DNA from: Nocardioides sp. R-C-SC26
Lineage (GTDB): Bacteria; Actinomycetota; Actinomycetes; Propionibacteriales; Nocardioidaceae
Assembly (NCBI RefSeq): GCF_021246465.1
Contig: NZ_JAHRHK010000003.1
Coordinates: 1 to 64,000 of the forward strand
DNA length: 64,000 nucleotides
Direction of reading: 5' to 3'
Position 1 is the stretch's first letter, and every line of letters begins with the position of its first letter. The translations under genes and the position numbers were made by a program. The notes beneath the pieces are model-generated. The model had not been told where the DNA came from. It searched no databases and saw only the letters and a list, made by a program, of their open reading frames with translations. Shown one piece after another: positions 51,571 through 60,261 of the stretch.

Positions 51571-52868
51571 CCGGCGACCCCGGCAGGCGCCCGGCCGGGC
51601 ACCGCCCGTCGACCACCCAGCCGCCCCTCGCCCGCCACCTCGGAACCGCGGACGCCGTCACGATCGGCCTCGGCTCGATGGTGGGAGCCGGGGTGTTCGC
51701 GGTGTTCGCGCCGGCGGCCGAGGTAGCGGGCTCGGCCCTGCTGATCGGACTCGTGGTCGCGGCGGCGATCGCCTACGCGAATGCGACGTCGTCGGCGCAG
51801 CTGGCGGCCCAGTACCCGTCGTCGGGCGGCACCTACGTCTACGGCCGCGAGCGGCTGAGCCCGGGCTGGGGGTTCGCGGCGGGGTGGGGCTTCGTGATCG
51901 GCAAGACGGCCAGCTGCGCGGCGATGGCGCTGACCTTCGCCGCCTACGCCGCACCCGACGGATGGCACCGCCCGACGGCGGTCGGCGCGATGATCGTGAT
52001 CTCGGCGATCACCTACCGCGGCGTCACGCGCACCGCGCGAGCCACCCGCGTCATCCTGGCCGTCTCGTTGACGGCCCTGGTCGTCGTCGCGCTGGCCGGG
52101 CTGATCGGCACCGGGCCCGACGTCGCCCGGGTCGCTCCGCTCGCCGACGCTGGCGAGGTCGGTTGGTACGCCGTGCTGCAGTCGGCGGGCCTGCTCTTCT
52201 TCGCCTTCGCCGGCTACGCGCGGATCGCGACCCTGGGCGAGGAGGTGCGCGATCCTGCACGCACCATTCCACGGGCCGTGCAGATCGCCCTGGCACTCGC
52301 CGTCGCGATCTACGCCCTGATGGCACTCACAGTGCTGCTCGCCCTGGGCGCGGGAGCCACCGCCGGTTCACCGGCGCCGCTCGCCGTCGTCGTGGAGACG
52401 AGCGGCTGGTCGTGGGCCGAGCCGCTCGTGCGTCTCGGCGCCTGTGCCGCTGCCCTCGGCGCGCTGCTCGGCCTGTGCCTCGGCGTCAGCCGCACCACGC
52501 TGGCGATGGCCCGCGACGGCGAGCTTCCGCGCTGGCTGGCCGCTGTCCACCCGCGTCACCTGGTGCCGCACCGCGCCGAGCTCGCACTCACCGCCGTCGT
52601 GTGCGGTCTCGTGCTCGTGGTCGACCTGCGCAGCGTGATCGGTTTCTCCTCGTTCGGGGTGCTCTTCTACTACCTCGTCGCCAATCTCGCCGCCCACACC
52701 CAGCAGCGCGACGCGCGCCGGTTCCCGCGGGCACTGCAGGTGTTCGGCGCGGTCGGCTGCGTGGTGCTGATGGCGACGCTGCCCGCCGTCTCGGTCGCGG
52801 TCGGCGGCGGCGTCCTAGCGCTGGGACTCTCCTGGCGAGTGGTGCGCCTGCGCTGGGTTCGGCCCTAG
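51567..52868 (+). CDS. APC-family amino-acid/amine permease in the ars operon
   Basis: A 433-residue permease with about 12 spans: AVTIGLGSMVGAGVFAVFAPAAEVAG is the APC signature in TM1, and SSGGTYVYGRERLSPGWGF and FFAFAGYARIATLGEEVRDPARTIPRAV are the usual loops. GTG at 51567 overlaps the arsC stop (GTGA), so it belongs to the arsenic operon. Such permeases occur beside arsC in some actinobacteria; transport of an arsenical or a thiol precursor is possible but not known to me. Confidence 0.88.
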   Translation: MTGDPGRRPAGHRPSTTQPPLARHLGTADAVTIGLGSMVGAGVFAVFAPAAEVAGSALLIGLVVAAAIAYANATSSAQLAAQYPSSGGTYVYGRERLSPGWGFAAGWGFVIGKTASCAAMALTFAAYAAPDGWHRPTAVGAMIVISAITYRGVTRTARATRVILAVSLTALVVVALAGLIGTGPDVARVAPLADAGEVGWYAVLQSAGLLFFAFAGYARIATLGEEVRDPARTIPRAVQIALALAVAIYALMALTVLLALGAGATAGSPAPLAVVVETSGWSWAEPLVRLGACAAALGALLGLCLGVSRTTLAMARDGELPRWLAAVHPRHLVPHRAELALTAVVCGLVLVVDLRSVIGFSSFGVLFYYLVANLAAHTQQRDARRFPRALQVFGAVGCVVLMATLPAVSVAVGGGVLALGLSWRVVRLRWVRP

Positions 52869-52956
52869 CTGTCACCGCGTGCGACGACGACCGGCCTCGG
52901 TGCCGCGCGATGGAGACGCACCAGCGAGCGGCGGGCACCGTGGGAGGCTTGGCGAC

Positions 52957-53631
52957 GTGGATGAGTCGAACCCGAGCACCGAGCGGGCCGAGCGCATGGC
53001 GAGCTGGTTGGAGGGGCTCGGGCTCGCCGAGCAACTCGCCACCGCCGGCCTCCCGACCTTCACCCGCGACGACGACGGCGTCGCGCGCTGGCTCGACCCC
53101 CGCACCGGTGCGGCCCTCGACGCCGACCGGCTCGCCGAACTCGAGACCCAGCTGCGCCGCGACGGCGACGAGGCCGAACACGCCGTCCCCGTCGCCTTGG
53201 TGCAACTGCGGCACCTCGCGCGGGTGCGAGCGGCGCTGCTCGACAGCCCCACGCACGACTACGCGAGCCTGGCCGCGGTCCGCGGGGCGAGCGAGAACGC
53301 CACCCGGTTCGCCGTCCACAAGGCCGCCGAGCGTTCGGCGCTCCTGGTGATCTCGCACCAGTCGTCGCGCTCGGGCACCACCTCGGTGCTCGTGCCCGCC
53401 TTCCAGCTCGACGCGGCCGGCGAGCTCCGGGCGGAGCTGGCGGCGGTGCTCGAGCCGCTGCTGTCCGTCGGAACCGACCCGTGGAAGGTGTGGGCCTGGC
53501 TGACCCAGCCCGCCGCACTGCTCGGCGGCGCCGTCCCGCACGAGGCCGCTCGCGACCCCGAGGAGTTGCCGATCGTGCGCCACGCGGCCGTGCGGCTGGC
53601 CGAACGGGCGCGAGCGAACCTCGCCGGGTGA
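52957..53631 (+). CDS. Hypothetical protein
   Basis: A 224-residue soluble protein, family not recognised. It is acidic and helix-rich: residues 1-80 (TERAERMASWLEGLGLAEQLA, ALDADRLAELETQLRRDGDEAEH), a middle part with ATRFAVHKAAERSALLVI that could be an HTH, and a C-terminal VLEPLLSVGTDPWKVWAWLTQPAALLGGAVPHEAARDPEELPIVRHAAVRLAERARA that weakly recalls the MbcA/ParS (DUF2384) toxin-binding domain. No toxin partner is adjacent. GGGAGG lies 9 nt before the GTG. Confidence 0.7.
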   Translation: MDESNPSTERAERMASWLEGLGLAEQLATAGLPTFTRDDDGVARWLDPRTGAALDADRLAELETQLRRDGDEAEHAVPVALVQLRHLARVRAALLDSPTHDYASLAAVRGASENATRFAVHKAAERSALLVISHQSSRSGTTSVLVPAFQLDAAGELRAELAAVLEPLLSVGTDPWKVWAWLTQPAALLGGAVPHEAARDPEELPIVRHAAVRLAERARANLAG

Positions 53632-53658
53632 GGCCGATCGATTCGACGGCCCGATAGT

Positions 53659-54291
53659 TCAGGACCGACGGGTCAGACCGTCGACCAGCGACCACTGGGC
53701 GAACGCGTAGCTGCTGAGAACGAGGCCCTCGGCGAGCGCCCGCGACGCGTGACTACGCAACAGCAGTTCGCGCATCAGGATCGTGGAGTCGGAGGCGAGG
53801 AAGCTGGCCCCGCCACGAGCGACTACCGGATCCTGCGAACTCATCGCCGTGGCCGCCATGGCGGCGAGCAGCGCGCCATAGCCGGCGATCATCGGGTCGA
53901 CGGCGCTGCGGCGGGCCCGTGCGTCGAGCGACGCCAACGCGCCCATCCAGACGGCGACCGGCACGGCGACCCGGGTGGCCGGCGTGATGCCGGCACGCCG
54001 CATCGCCACGAGGTAGGCGCCCTGCTGGACGGCGAACGCCGCGGCACCTCGACGCAGACGACGGCGCGCGGCGGCGTCGTCCTCGGGGGAGGCGGGCGGC
54101 AGCAGCGCGACGTCGCCGACCCAGGCGGCCGCCAGGGCGACCCGCAGGAGGGGTGGCGACGGCCGGGCCTGCAGCACCGGCATCAGCAGCGACTTGCTCA
54201 CCATCAGCGGACGCCGACGCTCGAGCGCTCCCGCGAGGGCCGTGGCGACGGCGGTCGCGGCGTAGGTGGCACGCACCGAGGGTGACCTCAT
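53659..54291 (-). CDS. YhhN-family membrane protein (lysoplasmalogenase-like)
   Basis: A 210-residue protein with about seven spans. RRPLMVSKSLLMPVL, AAWVGDVALLP, AAFAVQQGAYLVAMRR and GGASFLASDSTILMRELL match the YhhN/TMEM86 pattern (conserved K, GD and SD). TMEM86B cleaves lysoplasmalogens; bacterial function is not well known. ATG at 54291 with AGGATGAG upstream. Convergent with the hypothetical gene at 52957. Confidence 0.85.
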   Translation of the reverse strand: MRSPSVRATYAATAVATALAGALERRRPLMVSKSLLMPVLQARPSPPLLRVALAAAWVGDVALLPPASPEDDAAARRRLRRGAAAFAVQQGAYLVAMRRAGITPATRVAVPVAVWMGALASLDARARRSAVDPMIAGYGALLAAMAATAMSSQDPVVARGGASFLASDSTILMRELLLRSHASRALAEGLVLSSYAFAQWSLVDGLTRRS

Positions 54292-54415
54292 GGGCTCATC
54301 CTGTCCGACCCGACGGGCGAAGGGTGGTCCTGGAGCGGAGAGGACCACGGGCCGTCGTCGACGAGGACTGACCTACGATCGCGGAAGGGCCCGGTCAGGC
54401 GGCCCGTCACGGGAG

Positions 54416-55876
54416 GTGCGCACCATCAGCGGTGAGTTCGCCGACGCGGCAACCGGCCCGGGCTCGCCGACCACGGCGGGCGACCGCCGTCTCCTCGGCA
54501 CCCTCGCCCTGATCACCACGGTGACGGCCGTGGTCAGCAGCCTCGGCGCACCGCTGGTGCCCGAGATCGCCGCGACCTTCGACGTCCCGCTGGTCTCCGC
54601 GCAATGGGCGCTGACAGCGACCCTGCTGGTCGGCGCGGTCTGCGCCCCGCTGCTGGGCCGCTGGGGCAGTGGACCGTGGCGCCGCCCCGTGATGCTCGGC
54701 GGGCTGGGTGCGGTGCTGCTCGGCACGGTGCTCTCCGCGATCTCGGCCGCGGTGGGCGAGGGCTTCGGCCTGATGGTGGCGGGCCGCGCGCTCCAGGGCA
54801 TCGGGCTGGGCCTCGTGCCTCTCGCCCTCGCCGTCACCCGCGACTCCTGGGTCGGCGAGGAGCTGTCGTCGATCGTGGCGCTGCTCTCGGTGACCACCGT
54901 CGCCGGTGCGGGGTTGGGCTACCCGGTGACGGCGTCGGTCGCCGAGCACCTCGGCCTGGCCGGCGCCTACTGGTTCGGCACGCTGCTCGTGGCGTGCACG
55001 CTCCTCGCGGCGTGGCGGGACATCCCGGCCGCCTCGAGTGACGAGCGTCCGCGGGTCGACCTGGTCGGGGCTGGCCTGCTCTCCGTCGGCATGGTCGGCG
55101 TGCTGCTCGCCGTCAGCCAGGGCGAGCGGTGGGGCTGGCTCTCCTCCGTCGTGCTCACGCTGGGGTTCGGCGGGTTGCTCGTCGTCTTCGCCTGGGCGCG
55201 GTGGACCTGGCGCCGCGCCCATCCGCTCGTCGATCTGCGCCTGGCGGTCCGGCCCGGCGTCGGCGGCCCGAACCTGGTCGCCAGCTGCGCCGGAGTGGGC
55301 ATGTACGGGCTGCTCACCCTGGTGGTGCTCATCGTGCAGTCCGACGGCGGCGGACCGACGACCGGCTTCGGGCTCGGCCTCGGTGTCTCCGCGGCCGGGC
55401 TCGTGCTGTTGCCCTACGCCGTCCTGTCGGTCCTGGGGGCGCGAGTGGCGCGCGCCGTGGCGGCGTGGGTGGGCACCCAGGTGCTGCTGCCGATCGGTTG
55501 CACCGTGTTCGCCTCGTCGCTGCTGTTCTTGATGCTGTGGCACGACGCGTTGTGGCAGGTGCTGGTGGCCATGGGCATCGGAGGCCTGGGCAGCGGCTTC
55601 ACCTTCTCCTCCCTCGCCGTCCTCATCGTGCCTCGGGTGCCGGTCGCCGAGACCGGCAGCGCGATGGCCTTCAACCAGCTGCTGCGCTATCTCGGCTTCT
55701 CCGTCGGCTCGGCGCTGTCGGTCGCGCTCCTCGACCTCTTCGGCGCGGACGACCAGGCGCTGCGCCACACCCTCGCGATCCTGGCCGCCGTGTGCTTCGC
55801 CGCCGGGCTCGCCGTCGCAGTGCCCGCAGTGACGCGGGGACGCCCCCGCGCGCGCCGTCGCCGGCCCACCCCCTGA
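54416..55876 (+). CDS. MFS transporter (DHA2-like)
   Basis: A 486-residue permease with 12-14 spans. AQWALTATLLVGAVCAPLLGRWGS, AGRALQGIGLGLVPLALAVTRDSW and VAGAGLGYPVTASVAEHLGLAGAYW correspond to motifs A, C-like and the DHA2 loop of drug:H+ antiporters. The start is uncertain: GTG 54416 is the last start codon before the first span in this frame. A TACGAT at 54373 may be the -10. Substrate unknown. Confidence 0.87.
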   Translation: MRTISGEFADAATGPGSPTTAGDRRLLGTLALITTVTAVVSSLGAPLVPEIAATFDVPLVSAQWALTATLLVGAVCAPLLGRWGSGPWRRPVMLGGLGAVLLGTVLSAISAAVGEGFGLMVAGRALQGIGLGLVPLALAVTRDSWVGEELSSIVALLSVTTVAGAGLGYPVTASVAEHLGLAGAYWFGTLLVACTLLAAWRDIPAASSDERPRVDLVGAGLLSVGMVGVLLAVSQGERWGWLSSVVLTLGFGGLLVVFAWARWTWRRAHPLVDLRLAVRPGVGGPNLVASCAGVGMYGLLTLVVLIVQSDGGGPTTGFGLGLGVSAAGLVLLPYAVLSVLGARVARAVAAWVGTQVLLPIGCTVFASSLLFLMLWHDALWQVLVAMGIGGLGSGFTFSSLAVLIVPRVPVAETGSAMAFNQLLRYLGFSVGSALSVALLDLFGADDQALRHTLAILAAVCFAAGLAVAVPAVTRGRPRARRRRPTP

Positions 55877-55929
55877 CGGCGTCGGGCGTTCGGGTCCGGC
55901 GAGGGCACGGCGGCGGCTACAGTCCCCCC

Positions 55930-57003
55930 GTGCAGAATCGGGTGGCCTTCCTCGACGGTGTGCGCGGTATCGCCATCGGAGCCGTGCTGATGACGCACTG
56001 GGTCGACCCGATCGCCGGCTTCGGCTACGGCGGCCTCATCGGCGTCGACGTGTTCTTCGTCCTCAGCGGCTTCGTGATCACCACGATCCTCTGGCGCGCC
56101 ACGATGACCACCCCGGCCGCCGACGTCGTGCAGTTCCTGCGTCGACGCGTCCGGCGGCTCTACCCGGCGCTGGTCGGCGTCGTCGTCGTGGCGACGGCGC
56201 TCGTGCTCCTCGTGCCCGACGCCGAGCCGGAGTCGGACGCGACGGCCCTGACCAACGGTCTGCTCACCCTCACCCAGCTGTCGTGGCTGCCCTGGATGGG
56301 TGGCGAGGCACCGCTCCCGTTCGGGGTCACCTGGTCGCTGGGTGCGGAGTGGATGTTCTACCTGGTGTGGCCCTGGCTGGTCTGGCGCGCCCGCAAGGCC
56401 GGCGTCGCACCCGGTCGCGCGGCTCGGATCGCCTTCGTCGGCGGCGTCGTGCTCTACCTCGCGATGCTGTGGATCCCGGCCGAGGCGTTCTACTACGCCC
56501 CGTTCCCCCGGTTCGGTGAGCTGATGGTCGGGGGCTCGGTGGCGCTCGCTGTCGCGGCGGCTCGCGACGCCGGCACGACGCTGCGACCGATCCCGACGTC
56601 GTTCGCCTGGGCGGTGACGATCGCGGTCGCGGCCTACGTGCTCGTGGTCCCGTACGCCTTCGACACCTGGGCGGTGCGCCTGGTCGGGATCCCGCTCGCC
56701 ACCCTCGGCACCGCGACACTGTTGTGGTGGCACTACGCCGGCGGGAGCGGGGCTCTGGAGCGCGTGATGACCTGGGCACCCCTCGTCGCGCTGGGGCAGA
56801 TCAGCTACAGCCTGTACCTGTGGCACGCGGTGCCCGCCGCATTCCTCGACGTCGACGTCCCCGGCGTGCCGGGCAGCGTCACCGGCGTCGGACTCCTCGT
56901 GCTGAGCTGCGGTGCGACGTGGCTCAGCTACATCTGGCTCGAGCGACCCTTCACCGGATCGCAGGCCTCGACACTGAGCCCGGACGCCGCATCCGCCCGC
57001 TAG
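55930..57003 (+). CDS. Membrane acyltransferase (acyltransferase-3/OafA family), paralogue 2
   Basis: A 357-residue acyltransferase-3 protein clearly paralogous to the one at 47053: VAFLDGVRGIAIGAVLMTHW, GGLIGVDVFFVLSGFVITTILWR, RRRVRRLYPALVGVVV, FGVTWSLGAEWMFYL and ISYSLYLWHAVPAAFLDV are shared with few changes. It O-acylates an unknown surface compound. GTG at 55930 is preceded at 6 nt by TACAGT, a leaderless-type promoter. Its stop overlaps the rhomboid stop on the other strand (CTAG, 57000-57003). Confidence 0.92.
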   Translation: MQNRVAFLDGVRGIAIGAVLMTHWVDPIAGFGYGGLIGVDVFFVLSGFVITTILWRATMTTPAADVVQFLRRRVRRLYPALVGVVVVATALVLLVPDAEPESDATALTNGLLTLTQLSWLPWMGGEAPLPFGVTWSLGAEWMFYLVWPWLVWRARKAGVAPGRAARIAFVGGVVLYLAMLWIPAEAFYYAPFPRFGELMVGGSVALAVAAARDAGTTLRPIPTSFAWAVTIAVAAYVLVVPYAFDTWAVRLVGIPLATLGTATLLWWHYAGGSGALERVMTWAPLVALGQISYSLYLWHAVPAAFLDVDVPGVPGSVTGVGLLVLSCGATWLSYIWLERPFTGSQASTLSPDAASAR

Positions 57004-57587
57004 TGCCGCGCGCGCGGGCGCGTCACCACGGCAGCGACGACCCCTCCGAGGGCACCGAAGAGGTGGCCCTGCCAGGAGATGCCCGGCTCGCCCGGTAGGA
57101 CGCCCCACAGCAGGCTGCCGTAGACGACGAACACCGCCACGCCCAGCGCGATCTCACCGACGTGGCGGGCGAGGAACCCGCGGATCATCACGAGGACGAG
57201 CCAGCCGAAGACCAGACCGGACGCGCCGATGTGGTTGGTGTGGGCAGGCCCGAGGAGCCACACCCCGACGCCGCAGAACACCCAGATCACGGCGGTGGCG
57301 ATCAGTCCGCGACGCAGACCGGTCACCAGGACGAGGAAGCCCAGCACCAGGGCGGGCACGGAGTTGGCCTCCAGATGCGTCCAGCCGCTGTGCAGGAGCG
57401 GCGCGACCACGATGCCGAGCAGGCCCTCGTCGGTGCGCGGGCGGACGCCGTACTGGTCGAGCCGGTGCGACGCGACGGTGTCGACGACCTCGATCGCCCA
57501 CAGCACGACGACGAACCCGACGACGGTCGCGCCGGCCGTCTGCCACGTCGGGCGGGTGGCGTGCGGCCCGCCCGCGCGTCGGGTCAC
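57000..57587 (-). CDS. Rhomboid-family intramembrane serine protease
   Basis: A 195-residue membrane protein of six spans. The catalytic Ser is in NHIGASGLVFGWLVL (GASG) and the catalytic His in SWQGHLFGALGG; HSGWTHLEANSVPALVLG is the usual L1/TM2 region. It cleaves transmembrane segments of other proteins; the target is unknown. GTG at 57587 overlaps the LLM stop (GTGA). Confidence 0.92.
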   Translation of the reverse strand: MTRRAGGPHATRPTWQTAGATVVGFVVVLWAIEVVDTVASHRLDQYGVRPRTDEGLLGIVVAPLLHSGWTHLEANSVPALVLGFLVLVTGLRRGLIATAVIWVFCGVGVWLLGPAHTNHIGASGLVFGWLVLVMIRGFLARHVGEIALGVAVFVVYGSLLWGVLPGEPGISWQGHLFGALGGVVAAVVTRPRARH

Positions 57588-58498
57588 GCCGCCCAGCGTC
57601 CGATCACCTCGGCCACCCGGTGCACCTGCTCGACGTCGGAACCCGTGGGGATCAGCTGCACCTCGTCGGCCCCGATGTCCTCGAACCGCTGGAGCACCTC
57701 GACGAGCTCGGCCGCTGTGCCCGCGAAACCGGTGGTCGGCGCCATCGCGTCGACGAACTCCGCGGGGATCCAGTTCATGTAGTGGCGCAGGTGACGGTGC
57801 ACCTGGGCCCGCGCGGCACCCGAGGCGCCGTCCTCGTCCAGCGCGAACCAGAAGGACGTCGTCAGGCGCGGCGTGCCGCGGTCGGCCTCGGCCCACGCCG
57901 AGCGCGCGAGATCGAAGAGTCCCCCGACGGCGTCGACGTCGAGGTCGAGCGTGACGCCGGCGAGCCCGTCGGCCCAGCCGGCGGCGTTGCGGATCGTCTT
58001 GGGGCCGAGCGTGCCGACCAGGATCGGCGGGCCGCCGTCCTGCACCGGTGCCGGACCGACCGGACGGGTGGCGCCGGTGACGTTCTCGCCTGCCCAGACG
58101 CGCCGCATCGTCGCTACCCGCTCGGCCATCTGGCGCATGGTCTGGGTGGCGGGGTCCGCGCCGGCAGCGCGGTAGTCCTCCTCGCGTCCGCCGACACCCA
58201 CCCCCACGGTGAGACGGCCGCGGCACAGCTGGTCGCCCGTGGCCAGCGACTTGGCCAGGAGCACCGGATCGTGCAGCTGCGGCACGATGACCGTGGTCAC
58301 CAGGCGGACCCGCGACGTCCACGACGAGACGGCGCCGAGCAGCGTCAGGGTCTCGGGATTGTCGAAGGCCATCCGCTCGCCGAAGGAGAGGGCGGAGAAC
58401 GGTCCCTCGTCGCTCGCGCGGGCCCACGCCTCCAGCGTCTCGGGGCCACGTGCCCACACGTCGGGTTCCATCACCGGGAGCGTCATGCCGATCTGCAT
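57584..58498 (-). CDS. LLM-class F420-dependent oxidoreductase
   Basis: A 304-residue LLM protein: MQIGMTLPVMEPDVWARGPETLEAWARASDEGPFSALSFGERMAF, TTVIVPQLHDPVLLAKSLATGDQL and GRLTVGVGVGGREEDYRAAG. The GVGVGGREEDY loop is typical of mycobacterial-type LLM enzymes predicted to use F420. ATG at 58498 begins at the first strand; the frame is open 21 codons further upstream but that part is unlike the family. It is translationally coupled to the rhomboid gene. Confidence 0.87.
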   Translation of the reverse strand: MQIGMTLPVMEPDVWARGPETLEAWARASDEGPFSALSFGERMAFDNPETLTLLGAVSSWTSRVRLVTTVIVPQLHDPVLLAKSLATGDQLCRGRLTVGVGVGGREEDYRAAGADPATQTMRQMAERVATMRRVWAGENVTGATRPVGPAPVQDGGPPILVGTLGPKTIRNAAGWADGLAGVTLDLDVDAVGGLFDLARSAWAEADRGTPRLTTSFWFALDEDGASGAARAQVHRHLRHYMNWIPAEFVDAMAPTTGFAGTAAELVEVLQRFEDIGADEVQLIPTGSDVEQVHRVAEVIGRWAA

Positions 58499-58602
58499 GC
58501 GCACACCTTGGCAGATGGCGCGTTCGGTCTCGTCCGTGCGGGCACCTGCGTCCGACGACACGGGGTGGGGTCCGCGGCGGCAGCCGTCGCTACAGTCCGA
58601 GC

Positions 58603-59355
58603 GTGAGCTCGCGTGTGCGTTGTCTGTGGGGAGCCGAGGCCGGCCGCGACCTGTCGCACGACGACGTCGCCGACCTCTACCGCTGGCCCGAGGAGGGCCG
58701 CTGGGTCCGGGCGATGATGGTCACGACCTTGGACGGCGCGGCGGCAGGGCCCGACGGACTCAGCGGATCGATCTCCTCGGAGGCGGACAAGGCGGTCTTC
58801 GACGCCGTCCGTCGCTTCGCCGACGCCGTGCTGATCGGCGCCGGGACGCTCCGCGCCGAGCGGTACCGGCCGATGCGGGCCCAGGACGCCGATGCCGAGC
58901 GTCGTCGCGCTGCCGGTCAGCTGCCCGCCCCGACGCTCGTCGTCGTCAGCGGCTCGCTGGACCTGCCGTGGAGCGAGCCGGTGTTCGCGGAGTCGGCCCA
59001 GACGCCGATCGTCGTGACCGGCACCGACGCCGATCCGATGCAGGTCGCCTGGGCCCGTACCCAGTGCGACCTGGAGGTGGTGGACTCCCCGCGCCCCTCG
59101 GCCGGCGACGTGGTGGCGGTCCTCGAGCGGCGCGGGCTGCGCCGCATCGTGTGCGAGGGCGGTCCGACGCTGTTGGACGAGTTCGTCCGCACCGGGCTTC
59201 TCGACGAGGCGGACATCAGCCTCTCCCCCGGGTTCGCGGGCACCGCCCACTCCCCGAACGGCGTCGGACCGGAGTCGGTCGCATGGTTGAGACTCGAGCA
59301 CGTGCTCACCGCCGACGACTTCTTGATGATGCGCTACGTCCGGCACGACGCATGA
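58603..59355 (+). CDS. RibD C-terminal-domain reductase (DHFR-like fold)
   Basis: A 250-residue pyrimidine reductase-fold protein: WVRAMMVTTLDGAAAGPDG, AVLIGAGTLRAERYRP, VVVSGSLDLPW and IVCEGGPTLLDEFVRTGLLDEADISLSP. No deaminase domain is attached. The NADPH-dependent family includes riboflavin-pathway reductases and the mycobacterial Rv2671-type protein that can substitute for dihydrofolate reductase. It is coupled by ATGA to a DHPS-like gene, so a pterin or folate-like substrate is suggested. GTG is 6 nt after TACAGT. Confidence 0.87.
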   Translation: MSSRVRCLWGAEAGRDLSHDDVADLYRWPEEGRWVRAMMVTTLDGAAAGPDGLSGSISSEADKAVFDAVRRFADAVLIGAGTLRAERYRPMRAQDADAERRRAAGQLPAPTLVVVSGSLDLPWSEPVFAESAQTPIVVTGTDADPMQVAWARTQCDLEVVDSPRPSAGDVVAVLERRGLRRIVCEGGPTLLDEFVRTGLLDEADISLSPGFAGTAHSPNGVGPESVAWLRLEHVLTADDFLMMRYVRHDA

Positions 59356-60251
59356 TCGACCTCGCGACGCTGGCGGCGCTCGCCACGACGCACGCCGACG
59401 AGCTCGCGCGCAGCGTGGAGCCGTTCGTGATGGGCGGGCGCAGCCACGACACGGACGAGCGCCCGATCGTGATGGGTGCGATCAACCTCAGTCGCGACTC
59501 CACCTACCGCGAGAGCGTCGCCGTCACCACCGCGTCCGCCATTCGCAAGGGCCGCGTGATGGCGGCCCAGGGCGCGCACCTGATCGACGTCGGCGCTGAG
59601 TCGAGCAGGGCCACTGCGGATCGGGTCGATGCCTCCGCCCAGTCGGCCCGGCTGGTGCCGGTCGTGGAGGCCCTGGCGGCCGAGGGACTCTGCGTGTCGG
59701 TGGAGGGCTACGACACCGCTGTGGTGAGGGCCGGCCTCACGGCGGGCGCGGCCGTGGTCAACCTGACCGGCAGCACCGACGACGACGCGATCTTCGCGCT
59801 CGCGGCCGAGCACGGCGCTTCCGTGGTGCTGTGCCACGTGCTGGGCACGCATGCGCGCGCGCTCGACGGTTCCGACGTCGACGCAGACCCGGTTCCAGGC
59901 ATGCTCGACCGGTTCGGCCCCCGCATCGCACGCGCCCGCGAGCTCGGTGTACCGGGCATCGCCATCGACCCCGGTCTCGGGTTCGGGTTCCGGCTCGGCG
60001 ACCAGCGTGCGCGTGCGCGCTACCAGGCCGCCACGCTGCTGCAGACGTTCCGGCTCCGCTCGCTCGGCGTGCCGGTCTGCCACGCGATGCCGCATGCGTT
60101 CGACCTCTTCGAGGATCAGTTCCGGACCGCCGAGGGCTTCTTCACGGTGCTCGCGCACCTCGGACGCACGGGCATCTACCGCACGCACGAGGTCCCGCAC
60201 GTCGTCGCCGTGCTCGACGCGCTCGGCGAGCTCGACGCGCTGCCGCTCTAG
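59352..60251 (+). CDS. Dihydropteroate-synthase-like pterin-binding protein
   Basis: A 299-residue TIM-barrel protein of the DHPS/pterin-binding family. IVMGAINLSRDSTYRESV stands for the canonical MGVLNVTPDSFSD, and AAQGAHLIDVGAESSRATADRV for GADIIDVGGESTRPGA; IAIDPGLGFGF is retained. The C-terminal pABA-site SRK motif is not visible (VPVCHAMPHAFDLF instead), so standard DHPS activity is doubtful. A divergent paralogue with another pterin reaction is more likely. Translation is coupled to the RibD-like reductase. Confidence 0.82.
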   Translation: MIDLATLAALATTHADELARSVEPFVMGGRSHDTDERPIVMGAINLSRDSTYRESVAVTTASAIRKGRVMAAQGAHLIDVGAESSRATADRVDASAQSARLVPVVEALAAEGLCVSVEGYDTAVVRAGLTAGAAVVNLTGSTDDDAIFALAAEHGASVVLCHVLGTHARALDGSDVDADPVPGMLDRFGPRIARARELGVPGIAIDPGLGFGFRLGDQRARARYQAATLLQTFRLRSLGVPVCHAMPHAFDLFEDQFRTAEGFFTVLAHLGRTGIYRTHEVPHVVAVLDALGELDALPL

Positions 60252-60261
60252 AGGGCCTGGA

